From positions 4,402,001 to 4,466,000 of the forward strand of contig NZ_JBBOCJ010000001.1 in the NCBI RefSeq assembly GCF_038002345.1: a stretch of DNA of 64,000 nucleotides. The letters are read 5' to 3'. The stretch comes from Paenibacillus sp. FSL M7-0420. GTDB taxonomy: Bacteria > Bacillota > Bacilli > Paenibacillales > Paenibacillaceae. Both the position numbers and the translations under genes were made by a program. Positions 40,516 through 50,093 of the stretch are shown here, piece after piece (within the stretch, counting starts at the first letter, position 1; each line of letters opens with the position of its first letter). The notes below the pieces were generated by a model that saw only the letters and a list, made by a program, of their open reading frames with translations, had not been told where the DNA came from and did no database searches.

Positions 40516-43377
40516 TTAGGAAACCCCGCCGTCATCCAGCCATTCGGCAATTCTCGGGACCATCTGCTCGGTGAGCATATGCTCCATCTTGGGACCGGGG
40601 AGCGAGTACAGGAAGTACTTTCCGTAATGCGATTCGATGACTCTGGTATCGTACACAATTACGATGCCCCGGTCCTGCGCCGTGCGGACCAGCCGCCCGA
40701 AGCCCTGCTTGAAGCGGATGACGGCCTGCGGCACGGACAGCTTCATGAACGGATTCTTCTTCTGTGCCTGAAGCAGCTCCGACTTCGCTTCTGCCAGCGG
40801 GTGATTCGGCGGCTGGAACGGCAGTCTGACAATCGCCAGGCAGGTCAATGCTTCTCCCGGGATATCCACCCCTTCCCAGAAGCTGCTGGTACCCAGCAAG
40901 ACCGAAGCCGGGCTATCCTGGAAGCGGCGGATCAGCTTGCTCCGGCTGCCGCCTTCCACGCCTTGTCCCAGCACCGCGATATCCTGTGAGGCAAGTGCCT
41001 CCTTCAGCGGTTCATACACCTGGCGCAGCATCTTGTAGGAGGTGAACAGCACCAGCATCCGCCCCCGTGTTGTTACAGCTGTCTCGGCAAGGGAGTGCAC
41101 GAGGGTGTCCACAAAGCGGGCATCCCCTATACTTCCCTTGACGCTCGGGAAGTCCCGGGGAATGACCAGGAGCGCCTGCTCACGATACTTGAATGGCGAT
41201 GGAAGCAGTGCAGTCATCAGACGCCGCTGCTCGGCAGCCTCGCCAAGACCCAGGTTATCGATCATGAACTGGAAGGATTTATCCACGGATAAGGTGGCCG
41301 AGGTCAGGATAATGCTCTTCTTCTTATCGAAGAACAGCTCCCTAAGCTGGGTGCTGACATCTACGGGAACAGCATACATTTGCAGCGACTTACCCTTATA
41401 ATTACCGCTTCCCTCCAGCCAATACACGATATTCTCATCGTTCAGGCTCATGAAGAAGCGGATCTGCTCTCTAATGGATGCCAGATCCTTGAATAACCCG
41501 CCGATATCGGTCACAAGGCTGTCTGAGGAGGATTGGCTGTCCGTGTCACGCATCTCACTGAGCATTTTGTCGCCCTTGCGGATGATATCGCTCAGACTGA
41601 GGTTCAGTGTATTCTCAAGGGCAGCCAGCTCCTCCCAATCCTTCGGCTTCTTGCCCGGCTGCAGGCGTGCCACCAGCTGGCCTGCTTCACCGGCCCCGGC
41701 ATCGCTGCGCTCGGGCAGCAGGCTGAAGAGCCGGTCGCTGAGCGCATCCCAGGACTCCTTCACCGTCAGCAGATCTGGATAGATCCGGTCGATCACGCCG
41801 CTCCATTCTGAAGCCTGCTCACTGCCCGAAGACTGCAGACTCTGGCGGAGGGCAGGCAGCTGCCCGCTCCGGCTATCCTTATAGAGACGGGTGAGGGTAT
41901 GGGCGAATGTGAAATATTTCATCTGCATGCCAAGATGCTTGCCGGCAATATCCTCCAGATGATGGGCTTCATCAATAACAAGATGGTCGTACGCCGGAAG
42001 AAGCTGATGCCCGGCTTTGACATCTGCGAACAGCTTGGAGTGATTGGTGACCACCACATCGGAGATCCCGGCTTCATGCTTGGCCCGGTGGTAATAGCAT
42101 TTGCGGAACCAGGGACAGGCGCGTCCCAGGCAGGAGTCGGTATCACTGGCTACAGTCTCCCAGAAATCGCCGCCCCGCCCGCTTAAGTTCAGCTCCTCAT
42201 CATCGCCGGTCGTCGTCTGGGTCAGCCAGACGAGCATTTGCGCAGCGGTGAGCGCTTCTTCCCTTGGACTCGTAAAGTCCTTTTTGTTCATTCTATGTTC
42301 GAACTTGCGCAGACACAAATAGTGCCCTCTTCCCTTAAAGATGGAGGCCTTGAACGGGAACGGCACAACGCTGGTTAAGAGCGGGATATCCCGCTCCCGC
42401 AGCTGATCCTGAAGGTTAATGGTATGCGTGCTGACCATCACCTTCTGATCACTTTTCACACTATGGTAGATGGCCGGAAGCAGATAACCCAGCGATTTGC
42501 CGGTGCCTGTTCCCGCTTCAATCAGCAGATGCTTGTCCTGCTCAAGCGCTGTAATGACCTCATGGATCATCAGCTCCTGGGCTTCTCGGCTCTCATACTG
42601 GGGAAGAACAGCCTTCAGCCGCTTGGTTACCTCATCCATATATTCTTCAAAGGTAATATTATCCAGCGGATTGACGCTTCCTTCCTCCCGTGGCGTAGCC
42701 AGCTCTGCCCAGTCCCCCACAGCCAGTGCAAGCTGGCGGTAGAAGCTCAGCTCACCTTCCGGCTGAAAGGTCTCCATCTCCCGCTCCCGCAGCAGACCGT
42801 CGAAATACCAGGCCAAATCACTGTCTTCGTCCGCGAACAGCTCATTCAGCCGCTGAATCGTCAAGAGCGGCAGACTCTGCAGCTCTTCCAGACATTTGAG
42901 CAGCACAATAGCCGTGGCAAGCGCATCACTGTCCGCCTGATGGGGACGGTCATGCGTAATGCCGAAGTGGCTGCTTACCGCGCCAAGCTGATAGGTGCTC
43001 AGCGAGGGAAAGCATATTTTGAGAAAATCGATCGTATCCAGAATCCGCCCCTGAAACGGCAGATAGCCGCAGCGGTCCAGCGCATTCTGCAAAAAATGAA
43101 AATCAAACGCGACATTGTGTCCGACGAGGACGACATCATCCAGCAGCGGCACCAGCTCCATCATCATCTCATCGAGCTCCGGCGCATCCTGTACATCGCT
43201 GTCTGTAATTCCGGTCAGGCCCGTAATAAAAGGAGGAATTGGCGCTCCGGGCTTGACATAGGAACCATACACCCGGGAGATCGTCCCGTCTTCTTCTATA
43301 ATGGCAAGGCCAACCTGGATGATCTCTCCCACAGATTGGGTTCCCGTAGTTTCAAAATCAAGCACGGCAAATTTCAT
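40516..43377 (-). CDS. dinG: DinG-family helicase with N-terminal 3'-5' exonuclease domain
   Basis: A 953-residue DNA-processing enzyme. The N-terminal DEDDh exonuclease (about 1-165) has FAVLDFETTGTQSVGEIIQVG, VLVGHNVAFDFHFLQNAL and RPHQADSDALAT. The superfamily 2 helicase part has Walker A LIEAGTGTGKSLGYLLPAIY, the DEAH box in LVIDEAHHLEDIA, and late motifs VLLGTSSFWEGVDIPGEAL and IRFKQGFGRLVRTAQDRG. A cysteine trio C-x4-C-x5-C (CLGRACPWFRKC) plus an earlier CLRKF cysteine matches the Fe-S cluster pattern of E. coli DinG. Exonuclease fusion is usual in Bacillota. A role in replication-fork or R-loop repair is inferred. Confidence 0.93.
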   Translation of the reverse strand: MKFAVLDFETTGTQSVGEIIQVGLAIIEEDGTISRVYGSYVKPGAPIPPFITGLTGITDSDVQDAPELDEMMMELVPLLDDVVLVGHNVAFDFHFLQNALDRCGYLPFQGRILDTIDFLKICFPSLSTYQLGAVSSHFGITHDRPHQADSDALATAIVLLKCLEELQSLPLLTIQRLNELFADEDSDLAWYFDGLLREREMETFQPEGELSFYRQLALAVGDWAELATPREEGSVNPLDNITFEEYMDEVTKRLKAVLPQYESREAQELMIHEVITALEQDKHLLIEAGTGTGKSLGYLLPAIYHSVKSDQKVMVSTHTINLQDQLRERDIPLLTSVVPFPFKASIFKGRGHYLCLRKFEHRMNKKDFTSPREEALTAAQMLVWLTQTTTGDDEELNLSGRGGDFWETVASDTDSCLGRACPWFRKCYYHRAKHEAGISDVVVTNHSKLFADVKAGHQLLPAYDHLVIDEAHHLEDIAGKHLGMQMKYFTFAHTLTRLYKDSRSGQLPALRQSLQSSGSEQASEWSGVIDRIYPDLLTVKESWDALSDRLFSLLPERSDAGAGEAGQLVARLQPGKKPKDWEELAALENTLNLSLSDIIRKGDKMLSEMRDTDSQSSSDSLVTDIGGLFKDLASIREQIRFFMSLNDENIVYWLEGSGNYKGKSLQMYAVPVDVSTQLRELFFDKKKSIILTSATLSVDKSFQFMIDNLGLGEAAEQRRLMTALLPSPFKYREQALLVIPRDFPSVKGSIGDARFVDTLVHSLAETAVTTRGRMLVLFTSYKMLRQVYEPLKEALASQDIAVLGQGVEGGSRSKLIRRFQDSPASVLLGTSSFWEGVDIPGEALTCLAIVRLPFQPPNHPLAEAKSELLQAQKKNPFMKLSVPQAVIRFKQGFGRLVRTAQDRGIVIVYDTRVIESHYGKYFLYSLPGPKMEHMLTEQMVPRIAEWLDDGGVS

Positions 43378-43432
43378 TATAAGTTCTATTCCCTTTCACT
43401 TGAGACTCTTTATCAGCATAACAGAAGTTACG

Positions 43433-43472
43433 AAAAAAGGCGATGCACACCCCGGGAAACGGGGCGCATCGC
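43433..43472 (-). terminator. Intrinsic terminator of the 43.5-kb TPR gene
   Basis: GGCGATGCGCCCCG pairs with CGGGGTGTGCATCGCC on the minus strand, followed by six U residues, 20 bp after the stop and upstream of dinG. Confidence 0.88.
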
Positions 43473-43492
43473 CTAAAGAAACCGAGGATAAA

Positions 43493-44131
43493 TTATAAAA
43501 GCGAAACCAGCTGATGGCCAAACTCCAGCTTCCCGCCCCGTCTGCGGCATACCTCCAGATTCACATTCGGCTCCGGCAGATCCGGGTCATGCAGCAGCGA
43601 CAGGCTGAACAGCTCACTGGCCTCATTGAAGCGTTCCTGGGAAGCCCGGATACAGCCCAGCGCATTATAGATCATCGCCTTCAGCTTCTCCTCACGGATC
43701 AGGCCCAGCATGTGATTCAGATGTCCCCAGGCGGTATCGCCTTCTCCCTCCTGCAGATAAGCCATGGCCAGATACAGGCGGGCAGCGAGGCTGTCCGGAT
43801 ACTGTGCCGTAACCTCCCTGAACTGTTCAATGCATTTGCGGTACATCAGCAGCTTGTAATAGCCCTGGCCTCTGACAAAAGCATCCATCCCAAGCTCGGG
43901 CGCTTCCTCTTCCGGCAGCTCGTCTGGCGGAGCCTGAAAATCCGCCTGTTCCCGGAACTCGCTCAGCTTCTCGGCGAAGACCAGCCATTCGTCCATTACA
44001 TTATCACTGATTCGGTGGAGCATATTATACTTGGATAAAAGATCGCTTCGGCGGGCACCCTCCGCAGTAGGATAGTCGGCTTTGATCTCCTGGAGCATCT
44101 TGTTCATCTCAGCAAATAAATGTTGAAACAC
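43493..44131 (-). CDS. Tetratricopeptide-repeat protein (about 212 aa)
   Basis: A cytoplasmic helical-repeat protein. The C-terminal two-thirds shows TPR-like helices (AFVRGQGYYKLLMYRKCIEQ; AARLYLAMAYLQEGEGDTAW; LKAMIYNALGCIRASQERFN; PEPNVNLEVCRR). The N-terminal third is charged and probably coiled (MNKMLQEIKADYPTAEG). GTG 44131 is preferred because AAGGGTGG stands 8 nt before it; another GTG at 44143 lacks a site. Partner and function are unknown. It lies after panD, separated by a long inverted repeat, and has its own terminator. Confidence 0.75.
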   Translation of the reverse strand: MFQHLFAEMNKMLQEIKADYPTAEGARRSDLLSKYNMLHRISDNVMDEWLVFAEKLSEFREQADFQAPPDELPEEEAPELGMDAFVRGQGYYKLLMYRKCIEQFREVTAQYPDSLAARLYLAMAYLQEGEGDTAWGHLNHMLGLIREEKLKAMIYNALGCIRASQERFNEASELFSLSLLHDPDLPEPNVNLEVCRRRGGKLEFGHQLVSLL

Positions 44132-44148
44132 CGGACATCCCACCCTTA

Positions 44149-44191
44149 CTGATAATGAAGTCAGCTTAAGCTTGCCTTACTTCATTATCAG
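44149..44191. repeat. Long inverted repeat between panD and the TPR gene
   Basis: CTGATAATGAAGT (44149-44161) and ACTTCATTATCAG (44179-44191) are perfect 13-bp complements around a 17-nt loop. There is no U-tract on either strand, so it is not a classical terminator. Confidence 0.7.
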
Positions 44192-44245
44192 CAAGTACAG
44201 GGGTCTTCATCCCTGCCATTGATTACATGGCTCAAAGCTCAGAAT

Positions 44246-44629
44246 TCAGGCAATCGTCGCGTGAATCTCATGATCCGCCAGCTTCACCGGCTTGTTGCCC
44301 GCATCAACGAACACTACAGTCGGCTTGTGCGCCGCCAGCTCCTCGGAGGACATGACAGCGTAGGATATAATAATCACTGTATCGCCAGGCTGTACCAGAC
44401 GCGCCGCTGCCCCGTTCAGACAAATGACGCCGCTGCCGCGCGGACCCGGAATGACATAAGTCTCCAGACGGGAACCGTTATTATTATCCACGATCTGCAC
44501 CTTCTCGTTCTCCAGCAGATCTGCAGCTTCCATCAGATCTTCATCAATGGTAATGCTGCCCACATAATTGAGATTGGCTTCAGTGACCGTTGCCCGGTGG
44601 ATTTTGGATTTCATCATATGTCTAAACAA
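44246..44629 (-). CDS. panD: Aspartate 1-decarboxylase (pyruvoyl enzyme)
   Basis: Makes beta-alanine for pantothenate. It is a zymogen that self-cleaves at the conserved Gly-Ser of [15 protein letters not shown], giving the pyruvoyl group. Read from TTG 44629 (AAGGAGG at 9-nt spacing) it gives 127 residues starting [M][19 protein letters not shown], matching the family N-terminus. The ATGs at 44617/44614 have no site. [20 protein letters not shown] is typical. It overlaps panC by 8 bp and is last in panBCD. Confidence 0.95.
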   Translation of the reverse strand: MFRHMMKSKIHRATVTEANLNYVGSITIDEDLMEAADLLENEKVQIVDNNNGSRLETYVIPGPRGSGVICLNGAAARLVQPGDTVIIISYAVMSSEELAAHKPTVVFVDAGNKPVKLADHEIHATIA

Positions 44630-45512
44630 GAGCGTGTGCCTCCTTAGGAATAAATACATTATTATCGATCAGACGGGTTCTGCCGAACTTCACGGCCAGA
44701 GCCATTATAACCTCTCCGCCCGCATCCGTCAGCCTGCTGCCGCCTTCCAGCTCTTCCAGATCAGGGAAGGTTAGAATCTCCGCATAATCAATGACCGCAA
44801 GCGGCGATTCAGCAATGACCGAGACCAGCAGGGCCCGTGCTTCATCTACGGTACGAATGCTGCCTTCTTCCATAGCCTGGCGCACCTCGCGCAGAGAACG
44901 GGACAACACCAGCGCCTGTCTGCGCTCCTCGCTGCTCAGATAGACATTGCGGGAGCTAAGCGCCAGCCCGTCTTCCTCGCGCACAATAGGACAGGCGATA
45001 ATGTCCACATTCATGTTAAGGTCAGACACCATCCGGCGGAGAACCGCTACCTGCTGGGCATCCTTCAGTCCGAAGAAGGCGTAATCCGGCTGCACGATAT
45101 GAAACAGCTTGCTGACCACAGTAGTTACTCCGTCAAAATGTCCCGGACGCGAAGCGCCGCAGAGCTGCGACGTAAGCGAGGAGACCGATACGCCTGTACG
45201 GATCGGCTGCGGATACATCTCTTCTACACTGGGGATGAACACCAGGTCCGCACCTTCACGTTCAGCCAGCGCCAGATCACGCTGCTCATCCCGCGGATAA
45301 GAAGCAAAGTCCTCATTCGGGCCAAATTGCAGCGGATTGACAAAAATACTCATCACCACCGTGCCGCTCTTCTCCCCTGCCTTACGCAGCAGACTGGCAT
45401 GTCCTTCGTGCAGATAACCCATGGTGGGTACAAAACCAACGGGGCCATGGCCCCCTTGACGCATATATTCAAGCGCTTCGCGCATTTCAGCAATCGTTCG
45501 GATGACTCTCAT
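44622..45512 (-). CDS. panC: Pantothenate synthetase (pantoate-beta-alanine ligase)
   Basis: Joins pantoate and beta-alanine with ATP. The 296-residue protein starts at ATG 45512 with AAAGGAGCG upstream, 1 bp after panB. The nucleotidylyl-transferase fold shows [59 protein letters not shown] and [18 protein letters not shown]. It sits in the panBCD operon between the genes supplying its two substrates. Confidence 0.95.
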   Translation of the reverse strand: MRVIRTIAEMREALEYMRQGGHGPVGFVPTMGYLHEGHASLLRKAGEKSGTVVMSIFVNPLQFGPNEDFASYPRDEQRDLALAEREGADLVFIPSVEEMYPQPIRTGVSVSSLTSQLCGASRPGHFDGVTTVVSKLFHIVQPDYAFFGLKDAQQVAVLRRMVSDLNMNVDIIACPIVREEDGLALSSRNVYLSSEERRQALVLSRSLREVRQAMEEGSIRTVDEARALLVSVIAESPLAVIDYAEILTFPDLEELEGGSRLTDAGGEVIMALAVKFGRTRLIDNNVFIPKEAHALV

Positions 45513-45513
45513 G

Positions 45514-46380
45514 TTATTTCGCTCCTTTGCCGGCATTGCCGTATAAAGATTCCAGGACCGTCTCGTCTGCGCTGAACACATGCTCTTCCGCAGGGAATGA
45601 GCGGTCTTTCACTTCCTGAACATAGCTGGTGATGCCTTCACGGATTAAAGTGCCGACATCGGCGTAGGTTTTGACGAATTTTTTCTCCCGGTAAGGTGAG
45701 GCATACCGCAGTACGTCATGGAACACCAGAACCTGTCCGTCACAGTAGCGCCCGGCACCGATGCCGATGGTCGGTATGCTGACTGCCTTGGAGATGGCTT
45801 CTGCCACTTCCTCCGTGACCAGCTCCAGTACCATGCCGAATGCCCCGGCTGCTTCCAGTGCCTTCGCTTCGTCCATCAGCCGCTGCGCATCCTTAGGATC
45901 CTTCCCTTGAATCCGGTAGCCGCCGATCATATTGACCGACTGGGGGGTCAGGCCGATATGGCCGAGCACCGGAACGCCAGCAGCTACAACAGCGGACACT
46001 GCGGAGCAGATTTCGAGGCCGCCTTCCATTTTGACCGCATGGGCTTGGCCTTCCTGCATCAGTCTGCGCACACCGCGCAAGGTCTCATCCACGCTTCCGT
46101 GGTAGGTCATGAACGGCATATCAGCCACTATAAAAGTATTAGGCGCCCCGCGCTTCACCGACCGGGTATGGTAGACCATATCCTCTATGGTAACCGGCAG
46201 CGTGGTGTCATAACCAAGCACGACATTTCCCAGGGAATCACCGACCAGAATCAGGTCGATTCCGGCTTCTTCCGCCAGCAGGGCTGACGGGTAGTCATAA
46301 GCGGTCAGCATGCTCAGGGGCACACCGTCCGTTTTCATTTTTTTCATCTTGATAATATTCAGTGCGTGTTTGTCTGCCAT
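45514..46380 (-). CDS. panB: 3-methyl-2-oxobutanoate hydroxymethyltransferase
   Basis: First step of pantothenate synthesis: adds a hydroxymethyl group from methylene-tetrahydrofolate to ketoisovalerate. The 288-residue TIM-barrel protein has MLTAYDYPSALLAEEAGIDL, LVGDSLGNVVLGYDTTLPVT, GHIGLTPQSVNMIGGYRIQG and SIPTIGIGAGRYCDGQVLVF. ATG 46380 has AAGGGG about 10 nt upstream. The start is preceded by a 250-nt leader with its own promoter and a terminator hairpin 47 bp before the ATG, implying attenuation of panBCD. Confidence 0.95.
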   Translation of the reverse strand: MADKHALNIIKMKKMKTDGVPLSMLTAYDYPSALLAEEAGIDLILVGDSLGNVVLGYDTTLPVTIEDMVYHTRSVKRGAPNTFIVADMPFMTYHGSVDETLRGVRRLMQEGQAHAVKMEGGLEICSAVSAVVAAGVPVLGHIGLTPQSVNMIGGYRIQGKDPKDAQRLMDEAKALEAAGAFGMVLELVTEEVAEAISKAVSIPTIGIGAGRYCDGQVLVFHDVLRYASPYREKKFVKTYADVGTLIREGITSYVQEVKDRSFPAEEHVFSADETVLESLYGNAGKGAK

Positions 46381-46426
46381 TGCTCTCATTCCCCTTTTCC
46401 ATAAAATACGCGGTATCCGCGCAAAC

Positions 46427-46644
46427 AAAAAAACCTTTTAGCATGGTCCGCTAAAAAGGTCCGAAGGGCAAAAAAGAGTCACTCGCGATCGTCCCTTCTG
46501 TCTCGGTCCTTACGGCTCAGAGCAGAATCCAACGTAACCGTTACATCCAGTTATGAAGGTACATCCGGTAAACAATTTCCTGTTAAAAGATTGAATTGCG
46601 AGAGTACAGCTCGCCATGCGATGCCGCCTCATGAGCACAGTATA
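46427..46644 (-). promoter_or_regulatory. Promoter and attenuator leader of panBCD
   Basis: On the minus strand an extended -10, TGGTATACT (TATACT complementary to 46639-46644), starts a leader of about 205 nt. It ends in a terminator: ACCTTTTTAGC pairing with GCTAAAAGGT plus U7 at 46427-46460, directly ahead of panB. Within the leader GAAGGG can pair with CCCTTC, and GCGAG with CTCGC. Known Bacterial leaders before panB include the pan RNA motif; I cannot confirm membership by eye. The alternative is that this is a free ~200-nt RNA. The region 46645-46757 between this promoter and birA shows nothing else. Confidence 0.55.
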
Positions 46645-46757
46645 CCAAAAAAACACAAAAATAAAAACCTTAAAATGTGACATGGCCGCCCTCATGGTCG
46701 TGAGGAGCGGCCTTATAGACATGTCTGCAAAGAAGCTGAGGGTGTATGCGGATCAAA

Positions 46758-47558
46758 TTAAATCATTTCAATTTCGCCGGACAGTACACTCACGACCTCA
46801 CCGGATTCGTTACGTATCAGCAGCCCGCCGTTATCGCTCAGTCCGACAGCAGTGGCTCCGGTGCGGCCTTGGGGAGTATTCACACATACCTGACGCCCCA
46901 GTGTCACCGACATTGACTCCCACAGCTCCTTCACGGGCTGGAAGCCTTGCTCCAGATAGACACGATACAAATATTCGAGTTCCTCCAGCACGGCTTCCGC
47001 AAGCCTTGTGCGGTCTACAGGAATGCCCCCGCCTTCGATCAGCAGCGATGTACCGATCCCGCGCAGCTCCTTCGGGTAGTCATCCTCCGTCAAATTCGCA
47101 GCGATGCCGATACCGGCGATGCAATAATGCAGCCCGCCTTCGCGAAGCGAGGATTCCAGCAGGATTCCGCAGATTTTGCGGCCGCCGGCAAGCAGGTCAT
47201 TCGGCCACTTGATGCCGGCTGGCACCCCGGTAACCTCACGGATTGCTGTGCAGACAGCCACTCCGGCGAGCAGCGTCAGCTGCGGAGTCAAAGCCAGCGG
47301 CAGATCCGGACGCAGCACCAGGCTCATCCAGATGCCTTTGCCGTGGGGGGAGTGCCATTTGCGGCCCATCCGCCCGCGCCCGCCGGTCTGCGCTTCGGCC
47401 ATGACCGTTGTTCCCTCCGGGGCGCCGCCTTCGGCAAGTATTTTGGCTTCCTCCTGTGTGGAACCGACAGTATCCAGCCGCTGAATTCCTTTGGCCCACC
47501 CGGGAACGAACGCCTCCCGTTTCAACACGCCGGAATGCTGCGCATGACCGCTATTCAT
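46758..47558 (-). CDS. birA: Biotin-[acetyl-CoA-carboxylase] ligase, without N-terminal DNA-binding domain
   Basis: Attaches biotin to the biotin carrier protein of acetyl-CoA carboxylase. Read from ATG 47558 (AAGGATGG upstream; overlaps the cca stop by 8 bp) it has 266 residues. Catalytic motifs are STQEEAKILAEGGAPEGTTV, QTGGRGRMGRKWHSPHGKGI, GIKWPNDLLAGGRKICGIL and a C-terminal SH3-like domain (AVGLSDNGGLLIRNESGEVV). The B. subtilis protein has a ~60-residue winged helix in front and represses biotin genes; here the sequence begins only about 25 residues before the catalytic domain, so repression is unlikely. Confidence 0.93.
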   Translation of the reverse strand: MNSGHAQHSGVLKREAFVPGWAKGIQRLDTVGSTQEEAKILAEGGAPEGTTVMAEAQTGGRGRMGRKWHSPHGKGIWMSLVLRPDLPLALTPQLTLLAGVAVCTAIREVTGVPAGIKWPNDLLAGGRKICGILLESSLREGGLHYCIAGIGIAANLTEDDYPKELRGIGTSLLIEGGGIPVDRTRLAEAVLEELEYLYRVYLEQGFQPVKELWESMSVTLGRQVCVNTPQGRTGATAVGLSDNGGLLIRNESGEVVSVLSGEIEMI

Positions 47559-48834
47559 CTCTATCCATCCTTTGCGCTGCTTGCAGCAGTAATTGGTTGT
47601 CATTGGCAAGGTCACCTGCCGCGACAGCCAGCAGAAGCTGGTTCAGCAATACGCCCAGCCACGGGCCGGGACGCTTCTCCAGCGCCGCTGTCACCTCATG
47701 GCCGCTCACCGCCAGCTCAGCGAGCGTACGGATCGGCATCTCTGCGGTCCAGGACCGCAGGAGGCTGGTGGTGACAGGAGACGCGGCTTCAGCCCCCGCC
47801 GCATCAAGCACCGTCAGCCACCCTTCGGCGGCTGACTGGCCCTGGCCCAGCACGGCGGCGATCCACCGCCGCCGCAGCCGCTCCCCGGCGCCGGAAGCCT
47901 CCGGCCGCGCCGAGAGCAACGCCGCGTCCCAGGCTTCGCGGACGCGGAGCACGGCGACGACGCCAGTGCGCGTCGCCCCCGGGAACGTCCATGCCCGCAG
48001 GAGCTCATCGGCGCACTGCGCCGACGATCCCAGGGCATGCAGCAGGAGCGCCCAGCGCAGGCGGGCGCTCTCCAGGTTCCCGAGACCGGCGAGGCGGGCG
48101 GCGGCAGCCGCCAGGTCCCTGCCGGTCCAAGGGAACGGCGCTTTGCCGCGCGGCAGCAGGCCGCTGCGCAGCAGGAGCCCCAGCCCGCGCTGCGGGTGCG
48201 GGCCTTCCAGGATGCGCTCCACCTCGGCGCGCACCCGCTCCACAGCAATATGCGCCAGCTTGTCACGCTGGCGCAGCAGACCGCGCCAGGTATTCTTCGC
48301 AATCGCGAAATCCAGCACGGAAGCAAAACGTACGCAGCGCAGCATCCGCAGCGCATCCTCCTCGAAGCGTTCCTCCGCTTCGCCTACACAGCGGATCACG
48401 CGAAGCTTGAGATCCCGCTCTCCCCCGAAAGGGTCAATCCGCCCTCCGTCAAGGCCGCAGCAGATGGCATTGATCGTGAAGTCACGGCGGCGGAGATCCT
48501 CCCGCACATCCCTGACGAAGACGACATGCTCCGGACGCCGGTGATCGGCATAGCCGCTCTCCGTCCGGTAGGTCGTAACTTCCAAGCTGTAGCCCTCCTG
48601 CAGCACAGTGATCGTGCCATGTGCCAGTCCGGTAGGGACACAGCGCGGAAACAGGGCCATCACCTCCTCCGGCAGTGCGGAGGTAGTGATGTCTATATCA
48701 TGCACCGGACGGCCCAGCAGCTCATCGCGCAGGCAGCCGCCGACGAAATAAGCTTCATGACCGCCTGCCAGCAGGCCGGCAACAACAGTCCCGGCGGCTT
48801 CGGCCATGCCGGGTGGTGCCATTCTCCATTCCAT
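47551..48834 (-). CDS. cca: CCA tRNA nucleotidyltransferase
   Basis: Adds or repairs the CCA end of tRNAs. It is a class II nucleotidyltransferase of 427 residues: head domain YFVGGCLRDELLGRPVHDID with the GG...RD and DxD elements, TYRTESGYADHRRPEHVVFV, DLRRRDFTINAICC and the RNA-binding FEEDALRMLRCVRFASVLDF. The C-terminal half is unusually alanine/arginine-rich and GC-rich, and more divergent. TAAGGAG stands before ATG 48834. It lies between bshA and birA, the same order as in B. subtilis. Confidence 0.94.
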   Translation of the reverse strand: MEWRMAPPGMAEAAGTVVAGLLAGGHEAYFVGGCLRDELLGRPVHDIDITTSALPEEVMALFPRCVPTGLAHGTITVLQEGYSLEVTTYRTESGYADHRRPEHVVFVRDVREDLRRRDFTINAICCGLDGGRIDPFGGERDLKLRVIRCVGEAEERFEEDALRMLRCVRFASVLDFAIAKNTWRGLLRQRDKLAHIAVERVRAEVERILEGPHPQRGLGLLLRSGLLPRGKAPFPWTGRDLAAAAARLAGLGNLESARLRWALLLHALGSSAQCADELLRAWTFPGATRTGVVAVLRVREAWDAALLSARPEASGAGERLRRRWIAAVLGQGQSAAEGWLTVLDAAGAEAASPVTTSLLRSWTAEMPIRTLAELAVSGHEVTAALEKRPGPWLGVLLNQLLLAVAAGDLANDNQLLLQAAQRMDRDE

Positions 48835-48844
48835 AACGGACTCC

Positions 48845-50002
48845 TTACCCCCGGATCGGGTCTAATCCGGATACCTTGCGCCCAAGCACACGGTAATAGA
48901 TATCTTCATATTGGTTGGTGATCATATCTCTGCTGAAATCATTACAGGACCGCTCCAGACAAGCGCGCCGGAAGCTCTCAGCCATTGCTGCATCCGAGAG
49001 CAGCCGGATGGCATACTCTGCCATCGATTCTGTATCGCCGACTGGCGCAAGGAATCCGGTCTTGCCATGCTGAATCAGCTCCGGAATCCCCCCGGCCTGT
49101 GAGCCGATAGTCGGAACGCCGCAGGCCATCGCTTCCAGGGCGACCAGCCCGAAGCTCTCCTTCTCAGAAGGCAGCAGCAGCAGGTCTGCCAGCGAGATCA
49201 CCTGGGCAATCTCGTCCTGCTTACCCAGGAAGCGGACATGATCGTCGAGGCCCATCTCGCTGATCTTGGCTTGAATCTTAGGCAGGTCAGGGCCTTCGCC
49301 GACCAGCAGCAGCTTGGAAGGCACCTGCCGGTTCACCTTGGCGAACACATCCACCACATCACTCACCCGCTTGACCGGGCGGAAATTGCTGATATGCATA
49401 AGAATCTTCTCATCCGGGGCCGCGAAGTCGCCGCGCAGATCCGTTACATCCCGGGGATAATAGACACGCTTATCCACGAAATTATAAGTCAAATCGATTT
49501 CACGCGTAATATCAAGCGCCCTGCGAGTCTCCTTGATCAGATCACGGGAGACTGCGGTCACCGCATCACTCTCGTTAATGCCCAGCCGGATCAGATCCTT
49601 CAGGGATTCATCCTGGCCCAGTACTGTAATATCCGTACCATGCAGCGTGGTAACCACTTTGATATCATTACCAAGGATCTGCTTGGCCAGAAAAGCACAT
49701 ACCGCATGCGGAACCGCATAATGCACATGGAACAGATCCAGATTTTGCATTTTGGCTACCTGCGCCATCTTGGTCGCCAGCGCCAGATCATATGGCGGAT
49801 AGCGGAATACATAATAATCGTTAACCTCTACCTCATGGTAAAAGATATTTTTCTGAAACGTTCCCAGCCGAAACGGGATGCTGTGGGTAATAAAGTGAAC
49901 CTCATGGCCTTTTTCAGCCAATAGCTTGCCCAGTTCAGTTGCCACCACGCCCGAGCCGCCAAGAGAAGGATAACAAGTGATGCCTATCTTTAGCCGCTCC
50001 AT
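48845..50002 (-). CDS. bshA: N-acetyl-alpha-D-glucosaminyl-L-malate synthase
   Basis: First step of bacillithiol synthesis: joins GlcNAc from UDP-GlcNAc to L-malate. The 385-residue GT4 glycosyltransferase has [75 protein letters not shown] and the donor-binding [20 protein letters not shown]. It lies 10 bp ahead of cca and 91 bp after bshB1. bshC is not in the window. Confidence 0.94.
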   Translation of the reverse strand: MERLKIGITCYPSLGGSGVVATELGKLLAEKGHEVHFITHSIPFRLGTFQKNIFYHEVEVNDYYVFRYPPYDLALATKMAQVAKMQNLDLFHVHYAVPHAVCAFLAKQILGNDIKVVTTLHGTDITVLGQDESLKDLIRLGINESDAVTAVSRDLIKETRRALDITREIDLTYNFVDKRVYYPRDVTDLRGDFAAPDEKILMHISNFRPVKRVSDVVDVFAKVNRQVPSKLLLVGEGPDLPKIQAKISEMGLDDHVRFLGKQDEIAQVISLADLLLLPSEKESFGLVALEAMACGVPTIGSQAGGIPELIQHGKTGFLAPVGDTESMAEYAIRLLSDAAMAESFRRACLERSCNDFSRDMITNQYEDIYYRVLGRKVSGLDPIRG

Positions 50003-50093
50003 AGCTCCGCCCCTTCATTTAACTTAGCTCTATTACTTCAAGTAACGATATGAATTAATTATAGTTGTTTTCCGGGCTTTGTCGAGTGGCGCC

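Noticed and set aside
46427..46644. T-box riboswitch before panB
   Set aside because: The sequence GGGACGATCGCGAG only superficially resembles the T-box bulge; the TGGN needed for tRNA pairing is absent, as is an AGAGAG-type stem I.
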